From Rebecca billardiae RCC1528 (Eukaryota; Haptophyta): DNA of 64,000 nt. A program made the translations under genes and the position numbers. The first letter of the stretch is position 1. Every line of letters begins with the position of its first letter. The notes under the pieces are model-generated. The model saw only the letters and a list, made by a program, of their open reading frames with translations. It was not told where the DNA came from and ran no database searches. Positions 1-10,704 of the stretch are shown here, one piece after another. The stretch spans positions 1,302,001-1,366,000 of the forward strand of contig OZ251234.1 in assembly GCA_965240325.2 (NCBI GenBank). Direction: 5' to 3'.

Positions 1-2532
1 CCCGCGAGCCGCCGTCGTGCGCAGGGGCGGCGGCGACGGCGTGTGCGCGTGGAGTGGGCTCGCCGTCGCTGGCGGGCGCTCGCGCACCGGCTGCGCATGC
101 GCGCGGCCGAGCCGCCTCGACGTCGTCGTCCGCATCGGCGGCCGCGTCCACGGCCGTGCGCGCGGCATCGGGCCCGGTCAGCTCGCGCGCTGGCTCGTCG
201 CCGTCACCGCCGCCGTGCAGCACGACCGCGTCGATCAGCTCGGCGGCCACGCCTGCGGGCGGTAGCTCTCCCTGGTCGCTCTCCTCCTCGCCCCCCGCCT
301 CCTCAGCCTCGCACGTGCCGGACGAGCGCTCTGCGGCGCCGTGGGTGGCGGACGCCCCGCAGTGCGCAGCCGCCTGTACGCCGTGGCTGCCGCGGGCGGC
401 GCTCGCCGGCGCGCGCGCGTGCCCTCCAAAGCCGCGCGCGCCCGGGAGCCCGTCGAGCGCCGTGAACGCGCGTGCCAGCCGCTCCAGGCTGGGCAGCAGC
501 GAGGACACCATCTCCACGAGGTGCGGCAGGATGGAGATCGACCACTGCGCGCCGGAGCGGAGGGGCGGCGCGCGGTCGGTCGGTGCGGGTACGTGGGCGG
601 AGGGGCCGCGGTCGCTGAGCGCGAGTGCGGCCGCGTGACGGGCGAGCGGGCGCGCGGCGGCGGCGGCGAGAGGGCACGCGCGCGGCGCGGCGTCGCGCGC
701 GCACCCGCATCTGAAAGATCCACGAGAGCGCGGTGAACGCCACCGTGGGCGTGAGCACGCGGCGCTGCGCCAGAGTGTACCATCCAAACACGCTCGCTGG
801 CACGCCGATGCCGAAAGTGTATCCAATCATCTCGCTGAGCATGCGCAGGTAGCGCGTGAGCGCGAGCTGGCGGAGCTCCTCGTCGCGCGCGCACGTGAGC
901 CGCTGCGCCCACGTGCCCTCCGAGCCGCTCAGCTTGATCAGCCGCACGCCGCTCAGCAGCTCGGCGAGCAGCGCGCCGCGCGCGTCCCGACGCGTCTGCA
1001 GCGCGCGCGAGACCGTCTGCGAGACGCGCGCCACGAGCCACGAGAGAAGGTTGGAGAGCAGCAGCGTGCACACGCCGACGATCGCCGCGCTGCCCATCAG
1101 CGTGTGCCTGCGCATCGGCGGCGGCGGCGGTGGCGGCGCACGGCACGCGCAGGCGCAAGTGAGCGCGCAGCGAGCAGGGCGTCACGCGCCGCGCCGCGCC
1201 GCGCGGGACACGCGGCACGGCGACCGCGGGCACGCGCGGGCGCGCGCACAGCTGCCACAGGACGATCGGCAGGGTGAAGACGGCCCACAGCCAGCACGCC
1301 ATGCAGAACACGAGATCCGGCGACTTGCCCACCTTGTCCGCGTCCGTCGCCATCAGGTTGGTCAGCCGGCCCGAGACCGAGCCGGACTCCTTGCCATCCT
1401 TGTCCGGGGCCGCGGCGCCCTCGGCGCGTGCCGCGAGCCGCGCGAGCTCAGCGGGGTCGGGCGCGCGCAGCGCCGCCCTGAAGAGCGCGACGACGAGCGC
1501 CGAGCGCGCGTTCGTGGCCGCGCGCACCGAGTAGAAGTAGCAGAACTCGCCGAACGTCACGCGCACGAGCATGTTGGCGCCGAGCATCAGCACCGCCAGC
1601 ACCTCGCCCCGCGCGACGCCCGGCTGCGCGGCCGTCCGCAGGTCCTGCGCCTGCGCGGCATGCAGCACGCGCTGGAGCACGAAGGGGTCGACCATCGTGG
1701 AGAGCATGACGAGCCAGGTGGTTGCGAGCGCCGTCCAGAACACACGCGGCTGCACCGAGCAGAGCACGAGGCCGAGCAGCCGCCACGCGCCCGAGCTCGC
1801 CCAGCGGCGGCGGAAGCGCGCAAAGAGGCGCTCGGGCTCGTCCGCGCATGCGACGCGCGGCAGGTGCTCCATCTCGAGGGCGTCGCGCTCGCGCGCGGCG
1901 CGGAGGGTGCCCATCACCCACCAAAAGTTGAGCTTGGACATCCAGCCGGCGCGGTCGAGCTCGGCGCTCGAGCCGCGCGCGCGAGCCTTGTCGCGCGCGT
2001 GCGCGTGAGCGAGCCACGCGCTCAGCAGCAGCAGGGTGAAGCACAGCGCGCACAGCGACGCCGCCGAGTCCCAGTCGATGGGGTGGCGGCGCTCGGCGCG
2101 CCAGAGCGCGAAAGCGTGGACATCAGGCCGCAGCCAGCGCCGCGGCCAGCCGCGTACCGCGCCGCCGAGCGTCCAGCTCGCGCCGACGAGGCCGAGGATG
2201 GGAGCGATGGACTTGTCGGCGGCGCGCAAACACGCCGACGCGACGAGGCGAGAAGAGCGGGGCGGCGCGGGAGCGAGAGGACGGGGCGCGTTGTGGAGCG
2301 GTAGGACGTGGATTGTGCCGAACGAGTCGGGCGTTGGCGACGACGCCGTGCGGCTTGGCATAGTATGCGGTTGCGGTTGGGTACGATCGTCGGCGCGCGA
2401 ACACGCCGATGCGACGGGGCGAGAGGTGCGAGACGGCGGCGGAGGTGAGTTCGAGGGCGTCTCGTTGAGAAGCGGGTCTTGGAGCTCGTGGAGCGAGCTG
2501 GGCAGCGACGTGGAGTTCGTGCGGCGGGGCAT
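1..2532 (-). CDS. ABC transporter, subfamily C (MRP/ABCC-like), 5' part; gene continues past the left edge
   Basis: Predicted ATP-driven exporter of the MRP/ABCC type. Only the N-terminus, first membrane domain and linker lie here; both nucleotide-binding domains would be off the left edge. Proposed exons are 2532-1250, 1107-705 and 544-1. Both introns (142 and 160 bases) are GT-AG and their removal restores one frame. The first junction gives VLWQL-HTLMG, the second IFQMR-WSISILPHLVEMV, where MRP proteins end membrane domain 1. Residues 194-243 (WMSKLNFWW, then LEMEHLP) match the family segment before TM domain 1. Helices are visible near 156-178, 263-286, 310-340 and 405-427, with NLMATDADK at the usual cytosolic loop. 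There is no TMD0, so this is a short-type MRP. The N-terminus holds a duplicated segment (SRPVASACSRADD and SRLVASACLRAAD). The ATG at 2532 is the first in frame. Family call firm; substrate unknown. Confidence 0.8.
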
Positions 2533-4791
2533 GGCGGGCAGGTGCGTGCGTGCGGCGGTCGAGCGGGGCGGCCGGGGGCGTGTCCACGTGCGAAGCGCAG
2601 CGGTGCGTGTTTGCGCGGCAAGCGTGCCCTCTCAACGGTCGTGTTGGGGACAGGTCCTGACCAGGAACTTTGCCACGGAATCTTCGCCAGAAAGCTTCCC
2701 AGAAACGTTCGCGTGAGCTTCTGGCCTCTGTGAAGGTCTGTGATGGCTGCCGCCGGAGTGCCGGCAGTTGATCATCAGTGAGGCAAGAAAGGTATGCTGG
2801 GAGGCGTGAGAGTGCGGGCACGGCAGCGCGCGGGTGTTCGTTGGCCGCAGACGACTCTACTCTAGGCTTTGGCATCGTTGGGTGACTCGTATCCACCTCT
2901 CTTCAGTTCTTGTTGTCCCTGCTTGTGTATGGTCTGTGATCGACGCCTCAGCATGACGGCGGCGGCTGTGCATGCGTGGCGAAAACAAGTGCATAACGCC
3001 GGGAGAGGCCGGAATCGTCGGTGATGGGTGTTTGCACACCCTTCATTGAAAGGCGTAGCGCTCGCAGCCCGCCTGTAGCTTTGCTCGCCGCTCCAGGGCA
3101 AGCGTCACCGCTGCTGTGGTCAGGCGAGCGTGGGGCGGAGCTCTGCGGCGGGCAGGCGTACGATGACGATCAAAGATAAAGCAGCGGTCGGTTGCACAAG
3201 CCACTGAGCGGCATGCCAGGTAAAATGGAGGCGCCAAGCGCACACGCGCATATCATAGCCCGCAACGCCACACGCGCGCCGCGCCCGTGGTATTGGGTGG
3301 GCGCTCCCTCCCGTGGCGACGGGCAGCCATGCGGTGATGCGGAGTCGCAGCAAACTCAAACTGGCAAGCGCTGTACATCATTCTGTGAGCCGGACTCCCT
3401 CGCCGAGCCGGGAGTCCGCCGGGAGCAAAGAATGAAAGCCTGGACTTATTCTTGAGTTCTTGAAGACTACAAACGGACGGAGACTCTGTCAGGCCGTCGG
3501 GCCGAGACTCATCACACCCTGTACGTGACACCCAGGAGACGTGCGCCGTCCTACCTGTGTCGGTAAATCATAGAATATATATATATAATGAGTCCCAGAC
3601 CACGGCGCTCACGGACGTCCGAGTCCGAACTCCGAAGAGGCCAATGCCTATATATATATGGCATAGGGTGGGATTCCCAAAGCTCTATCTCGAGGCGATC
3701 TGAGATGTCTAGCCGTCCTCGTGAACGCCGACGCCAACTGCTGGCCGAAGGTGGGCACGCCGCCTGGCATGTCGATGCCGAGGCGGCTGCGTGTGTTCCT
3801 ACTCAGTGGGATTTACGTGTCCGCCGAAAGATGTTGGTCGGTGCACGCGACGCGCCACCCGCGTGCGAGCCGCCGCCGCCGGGGACGCAGGACGAGCTTG
3901 GCTGGAGCCATCTCGCACGCCGCGCCTGGCGAAGCAGGCGGCAGAGGCCGGCGCCGGAAACCGATCTCCTGGGCGGCAGAACAACCCGGACAGACTGTTT
4001 GTCCGGGAGCAGCGCCCTTTGAGGCGATGGTCTGGTAGAGGGCGATGTGGCTGATGAGCGGCGCTGGCGCCCGGCGTTCTTGTCGTCCTCTTAGACAATA
4101 TCATCAGTAGTTATATTATTATTGTACCAATGTCCTGCAATAATTAACGTAACCCCATTAAATATAACTGAATGCCGCCGGTTTTAAGACAGATAGTAAG
4201 CTCTGCATCGTCATCATCATCAACGCGCGCGCGTCACAAGCAGATATATATAGCTGTTCAGTGCCGCCCTCGTCGGAACTCACCCCTCCGCCGCCACACT
4301 GCACGCGCACAGCGGCCGCCGGGCGCCGGCGCGGCACACGGCGCACACGGCACACGCGGCCAGCAATCTCAATCTGAACCGGGGCTCGGCCGCGCGTGGA
4401 GGTGCCACAGCACGCGGCGCGGCGCAGACGCCACGGCCAGCTGCGACCGTGCCGCAGCCGTCGTGCAGCCAGCAGCAGCGCATCGCGGGAGAACGGACAC
4501 AGTCTCCCTGGCCGTGCGCCTCGCCCGTCGGGCCGACACTGCGCATGCGGCGCGGAGGACGTGCGTGCTGGCACGCCGCGGCCGCGCCGCGCCGCTCGGA
4601 GCCGTGCCGACCGTGCGTGCACCTCCAAGCCGCGCGCGCGGCGGGTTCCGAGATGGCAGCGCTCGGCAGGGCGTCGGCTGCGCTCAGCCCTGCGCGCGCG
4701 TCGCCCTGCGCGGCCGCCCGGCCTCCGCCCCGCGCCGTCCGCTGTGCGTCGGCCGGGCGCGCACGGCCGACCCGCTCGCGCGCGCGCGCTC
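2533..4791. other. Intergenic stretch, no supported gene
   Basis: About 2.2 kb between two minus-strand genes. Open frames here are Arg/Ala/Pro-rich shadows with no recognisable domain. Short TA-rich patches occur at 3575-3590, 3650-3662 and 4100-4165, probably transcript ends or promoters. A minus-strand frame near 2640-2890 has more balanced composition (DDQLPALRRQPSQTF) and could be leader sequence of the transporter gene, but nothing confirms it. Confidence 0.5.
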
Positions 4792-6384
4792 TCAGGAGAT
4801 GACGCAGCAGGCGCGCGCCTTTTTCTGCGCCAACTCCTCCGCCGGCGCGTCCGCCCTCGCGCCCCCGGCGGGCGGTGTGCGCGCGCCGTTGGACGCGGCC
4901 GGCTCGAGCTGCACGTCGTCCGCGCGCACGGGCGGGTCGGAGGCCGGCGGCTTCGCGCCGAGCTGCGGCGACGCCGGCATCGGCGGCGACTCGGCCGCGC
5001 GCTGCGGCGTCGAGTGGTGCGACGAGGCAGGCGAGTCGAGCGCTCGCTCCGTCTTGGGCGGCAGCTCGGAGAAGAAGGTGCGCAGCAGCTCCGCCGGCGC
5101 CTTGCCGTCCTTTGGGTTCATGGCCTTGATCATCGCGCTGAACTCCTTGAAGTCGACGCTCCCCGACTTGTCCTGGTCCACGATGCTGAACAGCTCCTCC
5201 ACCTTGGCGGGCGTGAGCTCGTCGTCCCCGAGCAGTGCGAGCAGGTTGAAGAAGGCGCCGCGCTCCACGCTCACCGCCTCGCCCACGATGGCCTCCCACG
5301 CCTTCTTGAGGTCCGCGTCGGTCTGCTTGCGGAAGAGCGCGCGGCAGACGGCCTTGATCTGCTCGGCGGTGTACTGCGCCTCGCGCATGTTGTGCACGAT
5401 CCGGCCGGCGCGCACGCGCTCCGCCGGCGTCATCTGAAACGACGTGCCCGCGTCGAGCGACGACACAGACGTGATGGTCGGCCCGAGGTTTTTGGGGATG
5501 ACCTGCTGCATCCAGCTGCCCGTGCGCTTGTCGCGCTTCACGCGCATGTTGCCGTACTTGGCGCGCACGGCGTGCCCGCGGAGCGACGCCTGGATCGTCG
5601 TCGCCGCCTTCTGCCGGCTGTCCATCTCCCCTCGCGTGCCGTGCCCGCGGTAGTGGGCCTGGATGGAGGTCGACGCCGACGTCTCCTGCGCGGTCGGCGG
5701 GTGGTCGAGGTGCGGCGGCACCGGCGGCGGCGCCGGCGGCGTGCCCGCGGAGGAGAAGAAGAAGGCGAGCGGGTTGGACGCCTTGGGCGGCTCCTTCGGG
5801 TTCATGCTCTTGATCAGCCTGCAGAACTCGCCGAACTCGACGCCGCCGCTCGCGTCCGCGTCCACCATCTCAAAGACCTCGTGCAGCTTCGCCTCGTCCA
5901 CGTCCTCGGTGCCGAGCAGCCCGAGCAGCGAGCGGAACGACTGCTTGGGCACGACCTCGGCGTCGCCGACGAGCGACTCCCACGCCTTTCGCAAGTCGGC
6001 CTCGGACTGCGTGAGGAAGAGCGCGCGGCACACCGCCCTGATCTGCTCGGACGTGTACGCGGCCTCGCGCATGTTGGCGACGATCACGCCCGAGCGGTGC
6101 CGCTCGTGCGGCGTCATCTTGAAGGTGGTCTCGGCGTCGAGGACGGAGACGGACGTGAGCGTCGGGCCCAGGTCCTTCGGGATGAGCGCCGACATCCAGC
6201 CCCCCGTCTGCGGGTCCTTCTTCACGCGCAGGTTGCTGAACGACTTGCGCGTCTCGTGGCCGCGGTAATGAGCCTGGATGTTGCTCGCCGCGTGGTGCTG
6301 GTTGCCGATGCTCTTGCGGGTCTCCTTACCGCGGTGGTGCGCCTGGATCTGGCTCGCGGCTACCGACTCGTTCGCTGGCGCCAT
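4792..6384 (-). CDS. IQ-motif and EF-hand protein with a C-terminal CaaX box
   Basis: A 530-residue protein built from two copies of one module. Each copy has paired IQ motifs (residues about 8-25 and 32-49; 238-255 and 260-277; core IQAHYRGH), a conserved block ending in the motif IPK(D/N)LGPT, and a helical calmodulin-like region with one canonical EF loop (175-186, DADASGGVEFGE; 403-414, DQDKSGSVDFKE). A Pro/Ala/Ser-rich tail follows and the protein ends ARACCVIS. CVIS fits a prenylation CaaX box, preceded by a cysteine that could be palmitoylated. Inferred role: a membrane-anchored calcium sensor or calmodulin-binding scaffold. No introns are needed and the ATG at 6384 is in a clean context. 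The two EF loops keep acidic residues at positions 1, 3 and 12. I know of no named family with this exact architecture. Confidence 0.85.
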   Translation of the reverse strand: MAPANESVAASQIQAHHRGKETRKSIGNQHHAASNIQAHYRGHETRKSFSNLRVKKDPQTGGWMSALIPKDLGPTLTSVSVLDAETTFKMTPHERHRSGVIVANMREAAYTSEQIRAVCRALFLTQSEADLRKAWESLVGDAEVVPKQSFRSLLGLLGTEDVDEAKLHEVFEMVDADASGGVEFGEFCRLIKSMNPKEPPKASNPLAFFFSSAGTPPAPPPVPPHLDHPPTAQETSASTSIQAHYRGHGTRGEMDSRQKAATTIQASLRGHAVRAKYGNMRVKRDKRTGSWMQQVIPKNLGPTITSVSSLDAGTSFQMTPAERVRAGRIVHNMREAQYTAEQIKAVCRALFRKQTDADLKKAWEAIVGEAVSVERGAFFNLLALLGDDELTPAKVEELFSIVDQDKSGSVDFKEFSAMIKAMNPKDGKAPAELLRTFFSELPPKTERALDSPASSHHSTPQRAAESPPMPASPQLGAKPPASDPPVRADDVQLEPAASNGARTPPAGGARADAPAEELAQKKARACCVIS

Positions 6385-6649
6385 CGCGCCCGACCCGCCA
6401 CGCCCCGCCCTGCGAGCGGCTGGACTTGCACGAGCACCCCGCCCGCGTTGGCTCGACAGCGAAGCCCAAAAAGCTGCCTGCCGCCTTGTTGGCCGTGAGC
6501 TTTCGGGACCGCTGCTTCTAACTGTCCAGCTTGCTTACTACGGTTGCGTGTCGTCAACAGCGCAAGCGCGCAACAGCTCGCAATCTCGCGCGCGCGGCAC
6601 AAATACGGCGCGGCCCAAACAGACCCAAAAAGTACGACTTATTACCGTA

Positions 6650-6665
6650 CAGTTTACTAAGAATA
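6650..6665 (+). repeat. Left piece of a terminal-repeat copy split by a transposon
   Basis: The 16 bases CAGTTTACTAAGAATA are the first part of a 41-base terminal repeat found intact at 34964-35004 and inverted at 35925-35965. The remainder, from AGAGACGCACAC onward, resumes at 10680-10704. The interruption is exactly the 4-kb fold-back element plus a duplicated TA. Confidence 0.9.
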
Positions 6666-6722
6666 TTACCGATTTCGGGCAACCGAAATCGGCAAACAAA
6701 AGAAATAAACGGAAAAGTGAAA

Positions 6723-6872
6723 ACCGATATCGAAAACGAAAACGATTTCGAGAAAACGAAAACGTTTTCTCGTTTTCGTTTTCGTTTTCTCGAAAACGAA
6801 AACGTTTTCGAGAAAACGAAAACGATTTCGAGAAATCGTTTTCGTTTTCTTTCTCGAAATCGAAATCGCTTT
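6723..6872. repeat. GAAAACG/CGTTTTC tract of the left outer arm
   Basis: Runs of GAAAACGAAAACG alternate with CGTTTTCGTTTTC, so the tract is both tandem and internally palindromic and can fold into hairpins. The counterpart in the right arm is longer and arranged differently, showing that repeat number changed after the arms arose. Confidence 0.85.
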
Positions 6873-6906
6873 CCGAGACGCTGTCGACGAGGTTCGGTGC
6901 CGCGAT

Positions 6907-8130
6907 GATCCGCCGATCTGAGCGATCTCGCGCTTTTGGCGGCGGATGGCGGTCTTCTGCTCCGACGTGGACCACGTCGCGCGCGTGGCGGCACTCGCCC
7001 CGTCACGATCGCGCTCGGGCTCGTTGCGGCTTGCTGGGCACCGGCGCTGATACACGTAGCGCCCGTCTCCGCCCTCAGCTGACCTCCGCGCGCCTTCCGC
7101 CGCCGCCGCCGCGTGCGCGATCGACCTGTACCGCACAGCTTGCGGAGCGGTGCGACTGTCCGTCACCGAAAACGCGCAGCTAGAGTGGCACTGCTTGAGC
7201 GGGACGCCCGTCGCGGGGTCTGCCCTCGCCATCGCTACCCCAGTATGTCCTCCGACGCCGTGTGCGCCCGCGTGTGCGCCGCCTCCTGGCCACGGGCAGC
7301 AGCGCACAGACGGACGGCGCGCCACTTCACGCGACTGCCGCGCCATCCAAGGCGACGCGCGCGGGTTGGGCGCGGGTTGGGAGGCCAGGTCGCCAACGTG
7401 CGGTGTCTGCAGCCTGCAGTCTCGTCTATATGCATCGAGCAGTACTACTAGTGAGCCGCGTGCCGTCCCGGAAGGTCACTGAGCTCGCTGCCTCAGGGAC
7501 CTGCCATCTCGAGTGGGGTCGGCTCGTCTCACTTACCTTCAACTGTTTCTGCGCTCACCGATGGCCGTGTGTCCGAGCAAATGTGCTGACTCAGAGTGCC
7601 GTGTGCTGCAGGGCGACGCGTGAACTAGACATGCATGGCTCTCGGGCGAGGAGCACGACCTGGCCTCCCAACCCGCGCGCGTCGCCTTGGATGGCGCGGC
7701 AGTCGAGTGAAGTTGCGCGCCGTCCGTCTGTGCGCTGCTGCCCGTGGCCAGGAGGCGGCGCACACGCGGGCGCACGCGGCGTCGGAGGACATACTGGGGT
7801 AGCGATGGCGAGGGCAGACCCCGCGACGGGCGTCCCGCTCAAGCAGTGCCACTCTAGCTGCGCGTTTTCGGTGACGGACAGTCGCACCGCTCCGCAAGCT
7901 GTGCGGTACAGGTCGATCGCGCACGCGGCGGCGGCGGCGGAAGGCGCGCGGAGGTCAGCTGAGGGCGGAGACGGGCGCTACGTGTATCAGCGCCGGTGCC
8001 CAGCAAGCCGCAACGAGCCCGAGCGCGATCGTGACGGGGCGAGTGCCGCCACGCGCGCGACGTGGTCCACGTCGGAGCAGAAGACCGCCATCCGCCGCCA
8101 AAAGCGCGAGATCGCTCAGATCGGCGGATC
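6907..8130. mobile_element. Inner fold-back element nested in the larger one
   Basis: A 1224-base element with inverted arms 6907-7392 and 7656-8130 around a 263-base spacer. Its ends are GATCCGCCGATCTGAG and the complement. It is flanked by AT on both sides (6905-6906, 8131-8132). The right-hand half of the outer element shows the empty site (complement of 10383-10396: GCCGCGATAAGGCT), proving insertion into an already formed fold-back. The left arm carries an extra 11 bases (a GCGCGGGTTGG duplication near 7370), which accounts for the arm length difference. No coding capacity seen. Confidence 0.88.
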
Positions 8131-9088
8131 ATAAGGCTATTTCAGAACCGTTACGGCTTCTATTTGTCCGGAGTCTGAATACGGGAATTGGAGTGGCGCG
8201 CGAGGAGCTCAGAAGGTACACTGGGCCCCGGCCAGGCAGCGGCTGGGCGATGGCAACGTGCGTCGTGGGAGGGGCACGTTCGCGGTGCTGTGCGGCCGGG
8301 TGCGCGTGGGTGGAGAAGGCGAGGCTCGCGTACGTGCAGGAGCCGCAGCTTTAGGGCCTCAGGTCGCTCCAGCACGGCTGCGGCGTCGGCTTGCCCCCGC
8401 CCGCGCCTACCGTGGGCTACGAGCGTTGGCTCTTCTGCGACGAGCACGACCCTGCTGCTCTAGCGCCGATCGGCGACGTCGTCGTGGTTGAGAGCCTCTT
8501 CGGTAGACCCGGTCCGCGTCGTCACGGCGATCTGAGGTGTGCGAGCTACGTGCGAAGCTGCACGTGCAACGCACTCTGCTCTCGCGCGCGCGCGCACAGT
8601 CGACAACACGACATCTGCTTCTGGCGCAGCCTGTCATAACAGCGGCTTCGGCGCGCCCTCGCAGGCGCGCGCGGTTAATCCCTGTCGTGCGCGCACACGG
8701 CCAACGCGTGCGTGCGGCTGCGCGTTCGCGCATGCCGTCGAGCATCAAGGCGTCTTGCGTGCACCGCTGGTCCGCCCGTCCGCGGGCGTTTGTGGCAGCC
8801 GAGTAGTCAGTATACGTCTGTACTAGCGCTCTAGCAGTGTCATTGATGCGGTCGGCAGCGCGAGATCGACCTGGGCACCTCGGATGATGTGCCCCTGAGT
8901 TGCAGTCAGAGGCGCCAGACCCAGATCGGGCCCGGCGCCTGAACCTGGGCTACTTGTCAGCGGCACGGCCGCAGCTTGGCCAGCTTCTTGCTGGCTTGGG
9001 CGGTCCACTCCGGTCGGCCAGCGGCCGGCGCGCAGTAAATAGCTCATCCAGAGGCCGCGTGTCGCGCGTTCAGCCGCGCTGCCGAGCT

Positions 9089-9325
9089 CTAGCTGCACTT
9101 CGCCACGAGCTCATGCAGCGCCGCGAGCGCTGTGTCGCGCTGCTCGGCGTACTCACCCGGCGCCGCCACCAATAGGTCGATGCATACGGGCCACACGGCC
9201 ATGGCGATGAAGTGGCCAGCGGCTGCGTGGGGCTGGCCCTCGCGCAGCAGCCGCTGCCTGTCCACGTCGAAGCGCCGCGCGTACCTGCCACCGTCTGCGG
9301 CGTGGCTGCGTACACTTGTCGCCAA
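9089..9325 (-). pseudogene. Protein-like fragment inside the spacer of the fold-back element
   Basis: A 78-codon frame with balanced composition (FDVDRQRLLREGQ, HFIAMAVWPVCIDLLVAAPG, AALHELVAKCS) unlike the Arg-rich shadows around it. Upstream on the same strand, a second frame carries similar protein-like sequence (GKLLAALAHRMGDMTKGMRH, 9430-9510), but the two are not joined by one frame and a TAG intervenes. It looks like a captured, decaying host-gene piece. I do not recognise the family. Confidence 0.35.
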
Positions 9326-10434
9326 ACGCCGCGTCCGCGTCCGTCTCCTAGCCGCGCACCGCGTGCCACTCGGCGCGCAGCTGGTGCAGCTTGGGCATTG
9401 GCGGGCAGCGCGGCGCGGAGCGCGGCGTGGTTCCCGGGCATTAGCATGTGCCGCATGCCCTTTGTCATGTCGCCCATCCTGTGCGCCAGCGCGGCCAGCA
9501 GCTTGCCCTGACGGTCACAGGCCGACGGACGCTTGAGCGTACTGCCCAAGGAGAGAGTGCCTCCGCCGTATCCTCCACCGGGTGGCGAGAGTATCACATA
9601 AATCTTCACCGTGCTCCCCGTCCGATTGTGCGGCTTGGTAACCGCGTGCCTGCCAGTCGAAGAAGTGGCCAGCCGCTCCTGCCCCGACTCCGCGAGAGCA
9701 GCAGCATCGTAACTGCTACCGTACACTTGGCTCTCGACCAGGGACGGGCGGACCAGCGGTGCACGCAAGACGCCTTGATGCTCGACGGCATGCGCGAACG
9801 CGCAGCCGCACGCACGCGTTGGCCGTGTGCGCGCACGACAGGGATTAACCGCGCGCGCCTGCGAGGGCGCGCCGAAGCCGCTGTTATGACAGGCTGCGCC
9901 AGAAGCAGATGTCGTGTTGTCGACTGTGCGCGCGCGCGCGAGAGCAGAGTGCGTTGCACGTGCAGCTTCGCACGTAGCTCGCGCACCTCAGATCGCCGTG
10001 ACGACGCGGACTGGGACTACCGAAGAGGCTCTCAACCACGACGACGTCGCCGATCAGCGCTAGAGCAGCAGGGTCGTGCTCGTCGCAGAAGAGCCAACGC
10101 TCGTAGCCCACGGTAGGCGCGGGCGGGGGCAAGCCGACGCCGCAGCCGTGCTGGAGCGACCTGAGGCCCTAAAGCTGCGGCTCCTGCACGTACGCGAGCC
10201 TCGCCTTCTCCACCCACGCGCACCCGGCCGCACAGCACCGCGAACGTGCCCCTCCCACGACGCACGTTGCCATCGCCCAGCCGCTGCCTGGCCGGGGCCC
10301 AGTGTACCTTCTGAGCTCCTCGCGCGCCACTCCAATTCCCGTATTCAGACTCCGGACAAATAGAAGCCGTAACGGTTCTGAAATAGCCTTATCGCGGCAC
10401 CGAACCTCGTCGACAGCGTCTCGGAAAGCGAAAG

Positions 10435-10640
10435 AAAACGAAAACGATTTCTCGAAATCGTTTTCGTTTTCTCGAAATCGTTTTCGTTTTCTCGAAATCG
10501 TTTTCGTTTTCTCGAAAACGTTTTCGTTTTCTCGAAATCGTTTTCGTTTTCGTTTTCGTTTTCGAGAAAACGAAAACGATTTCGAGAAAACGAAAACGAT
10601 TTCGAGAAAGAAAACGTTTTCGTTTTCGATTTCTGGAAAT
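10435..10640. repeat. GAAAACG/CGTTTTC tract of the right outer arm
   Basis: Right-arm partner of the tract at 6723-6872. It shows at least five repeats of a CTCGAAATCGTTTTCGTTTT-like unit before switching orientation near 10562. Palindromic and tandem at once. Confidence 0.85.
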
Positions 10641-10679
10641 CATTTGTGGCACGATTTCGGTTGCCCGAAATCGGTAATA

Positions 10680-10704
10680 AGAGACGCACACAGCTCAGGC
10701 AGGC
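10680..10704 (+). repeat. Right piece of the split terminal-repeat copy
   Basis: AGAGACGCACACAGCTCAGG and the following AGGC complete the 41-base repeat whose first 16 bases are at 6650-6665. It ends 93 bases before the start codon of the ankyrin gene, so this repeat and the 4-kb insertion occupy that gene's promoter or 5' leader. Confidence 0.88.

Larger units (their letters stand above)
6666..10677. mobile_element. Fold-back transposon (non-autonomous, TA target duplication), about 4.0 kb
   Basis: Both ends match perfectly when inverted: TTACCGATTTCGGGCAACCG at 6666 and its complement ending at 10677. The element is flanked by a duplicated TA (6664-6665 and 10678-10679); removing one TA plus the element restores the interrupted repeat exactly. 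Order: outer arm A (6666-6906, rich in GAAAACG units), inner fold-back element (6907-8130), arm C (8133-8781), unique spacer (8782-9742), arm C' (9743-10390), arm A' (10391-10677). The C arms are 649 and 648 bases and almost identical, so the element is young. No transposase is recognisable in any frame. The TA duplication suggests mobilisation by a Tc1/mariner-like or other TA-targeting enzyme encoded elsewhere; that assignment is inference. Confidence 0.9.

Noticed and set aside
8160-8447. Pair of identical 95-residue frames (also 10076-10363)
   Set aside because: They lie in the two inverted arms and are identical because the arms are; composition is Arg/Pro-rich and no domain is recognised.
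6666-10677. Transposase gene within the fold-back element
   Set aside because: No DDE/D-type motif or continuous protein-like frame longer than about 80 codons was found on either strand.
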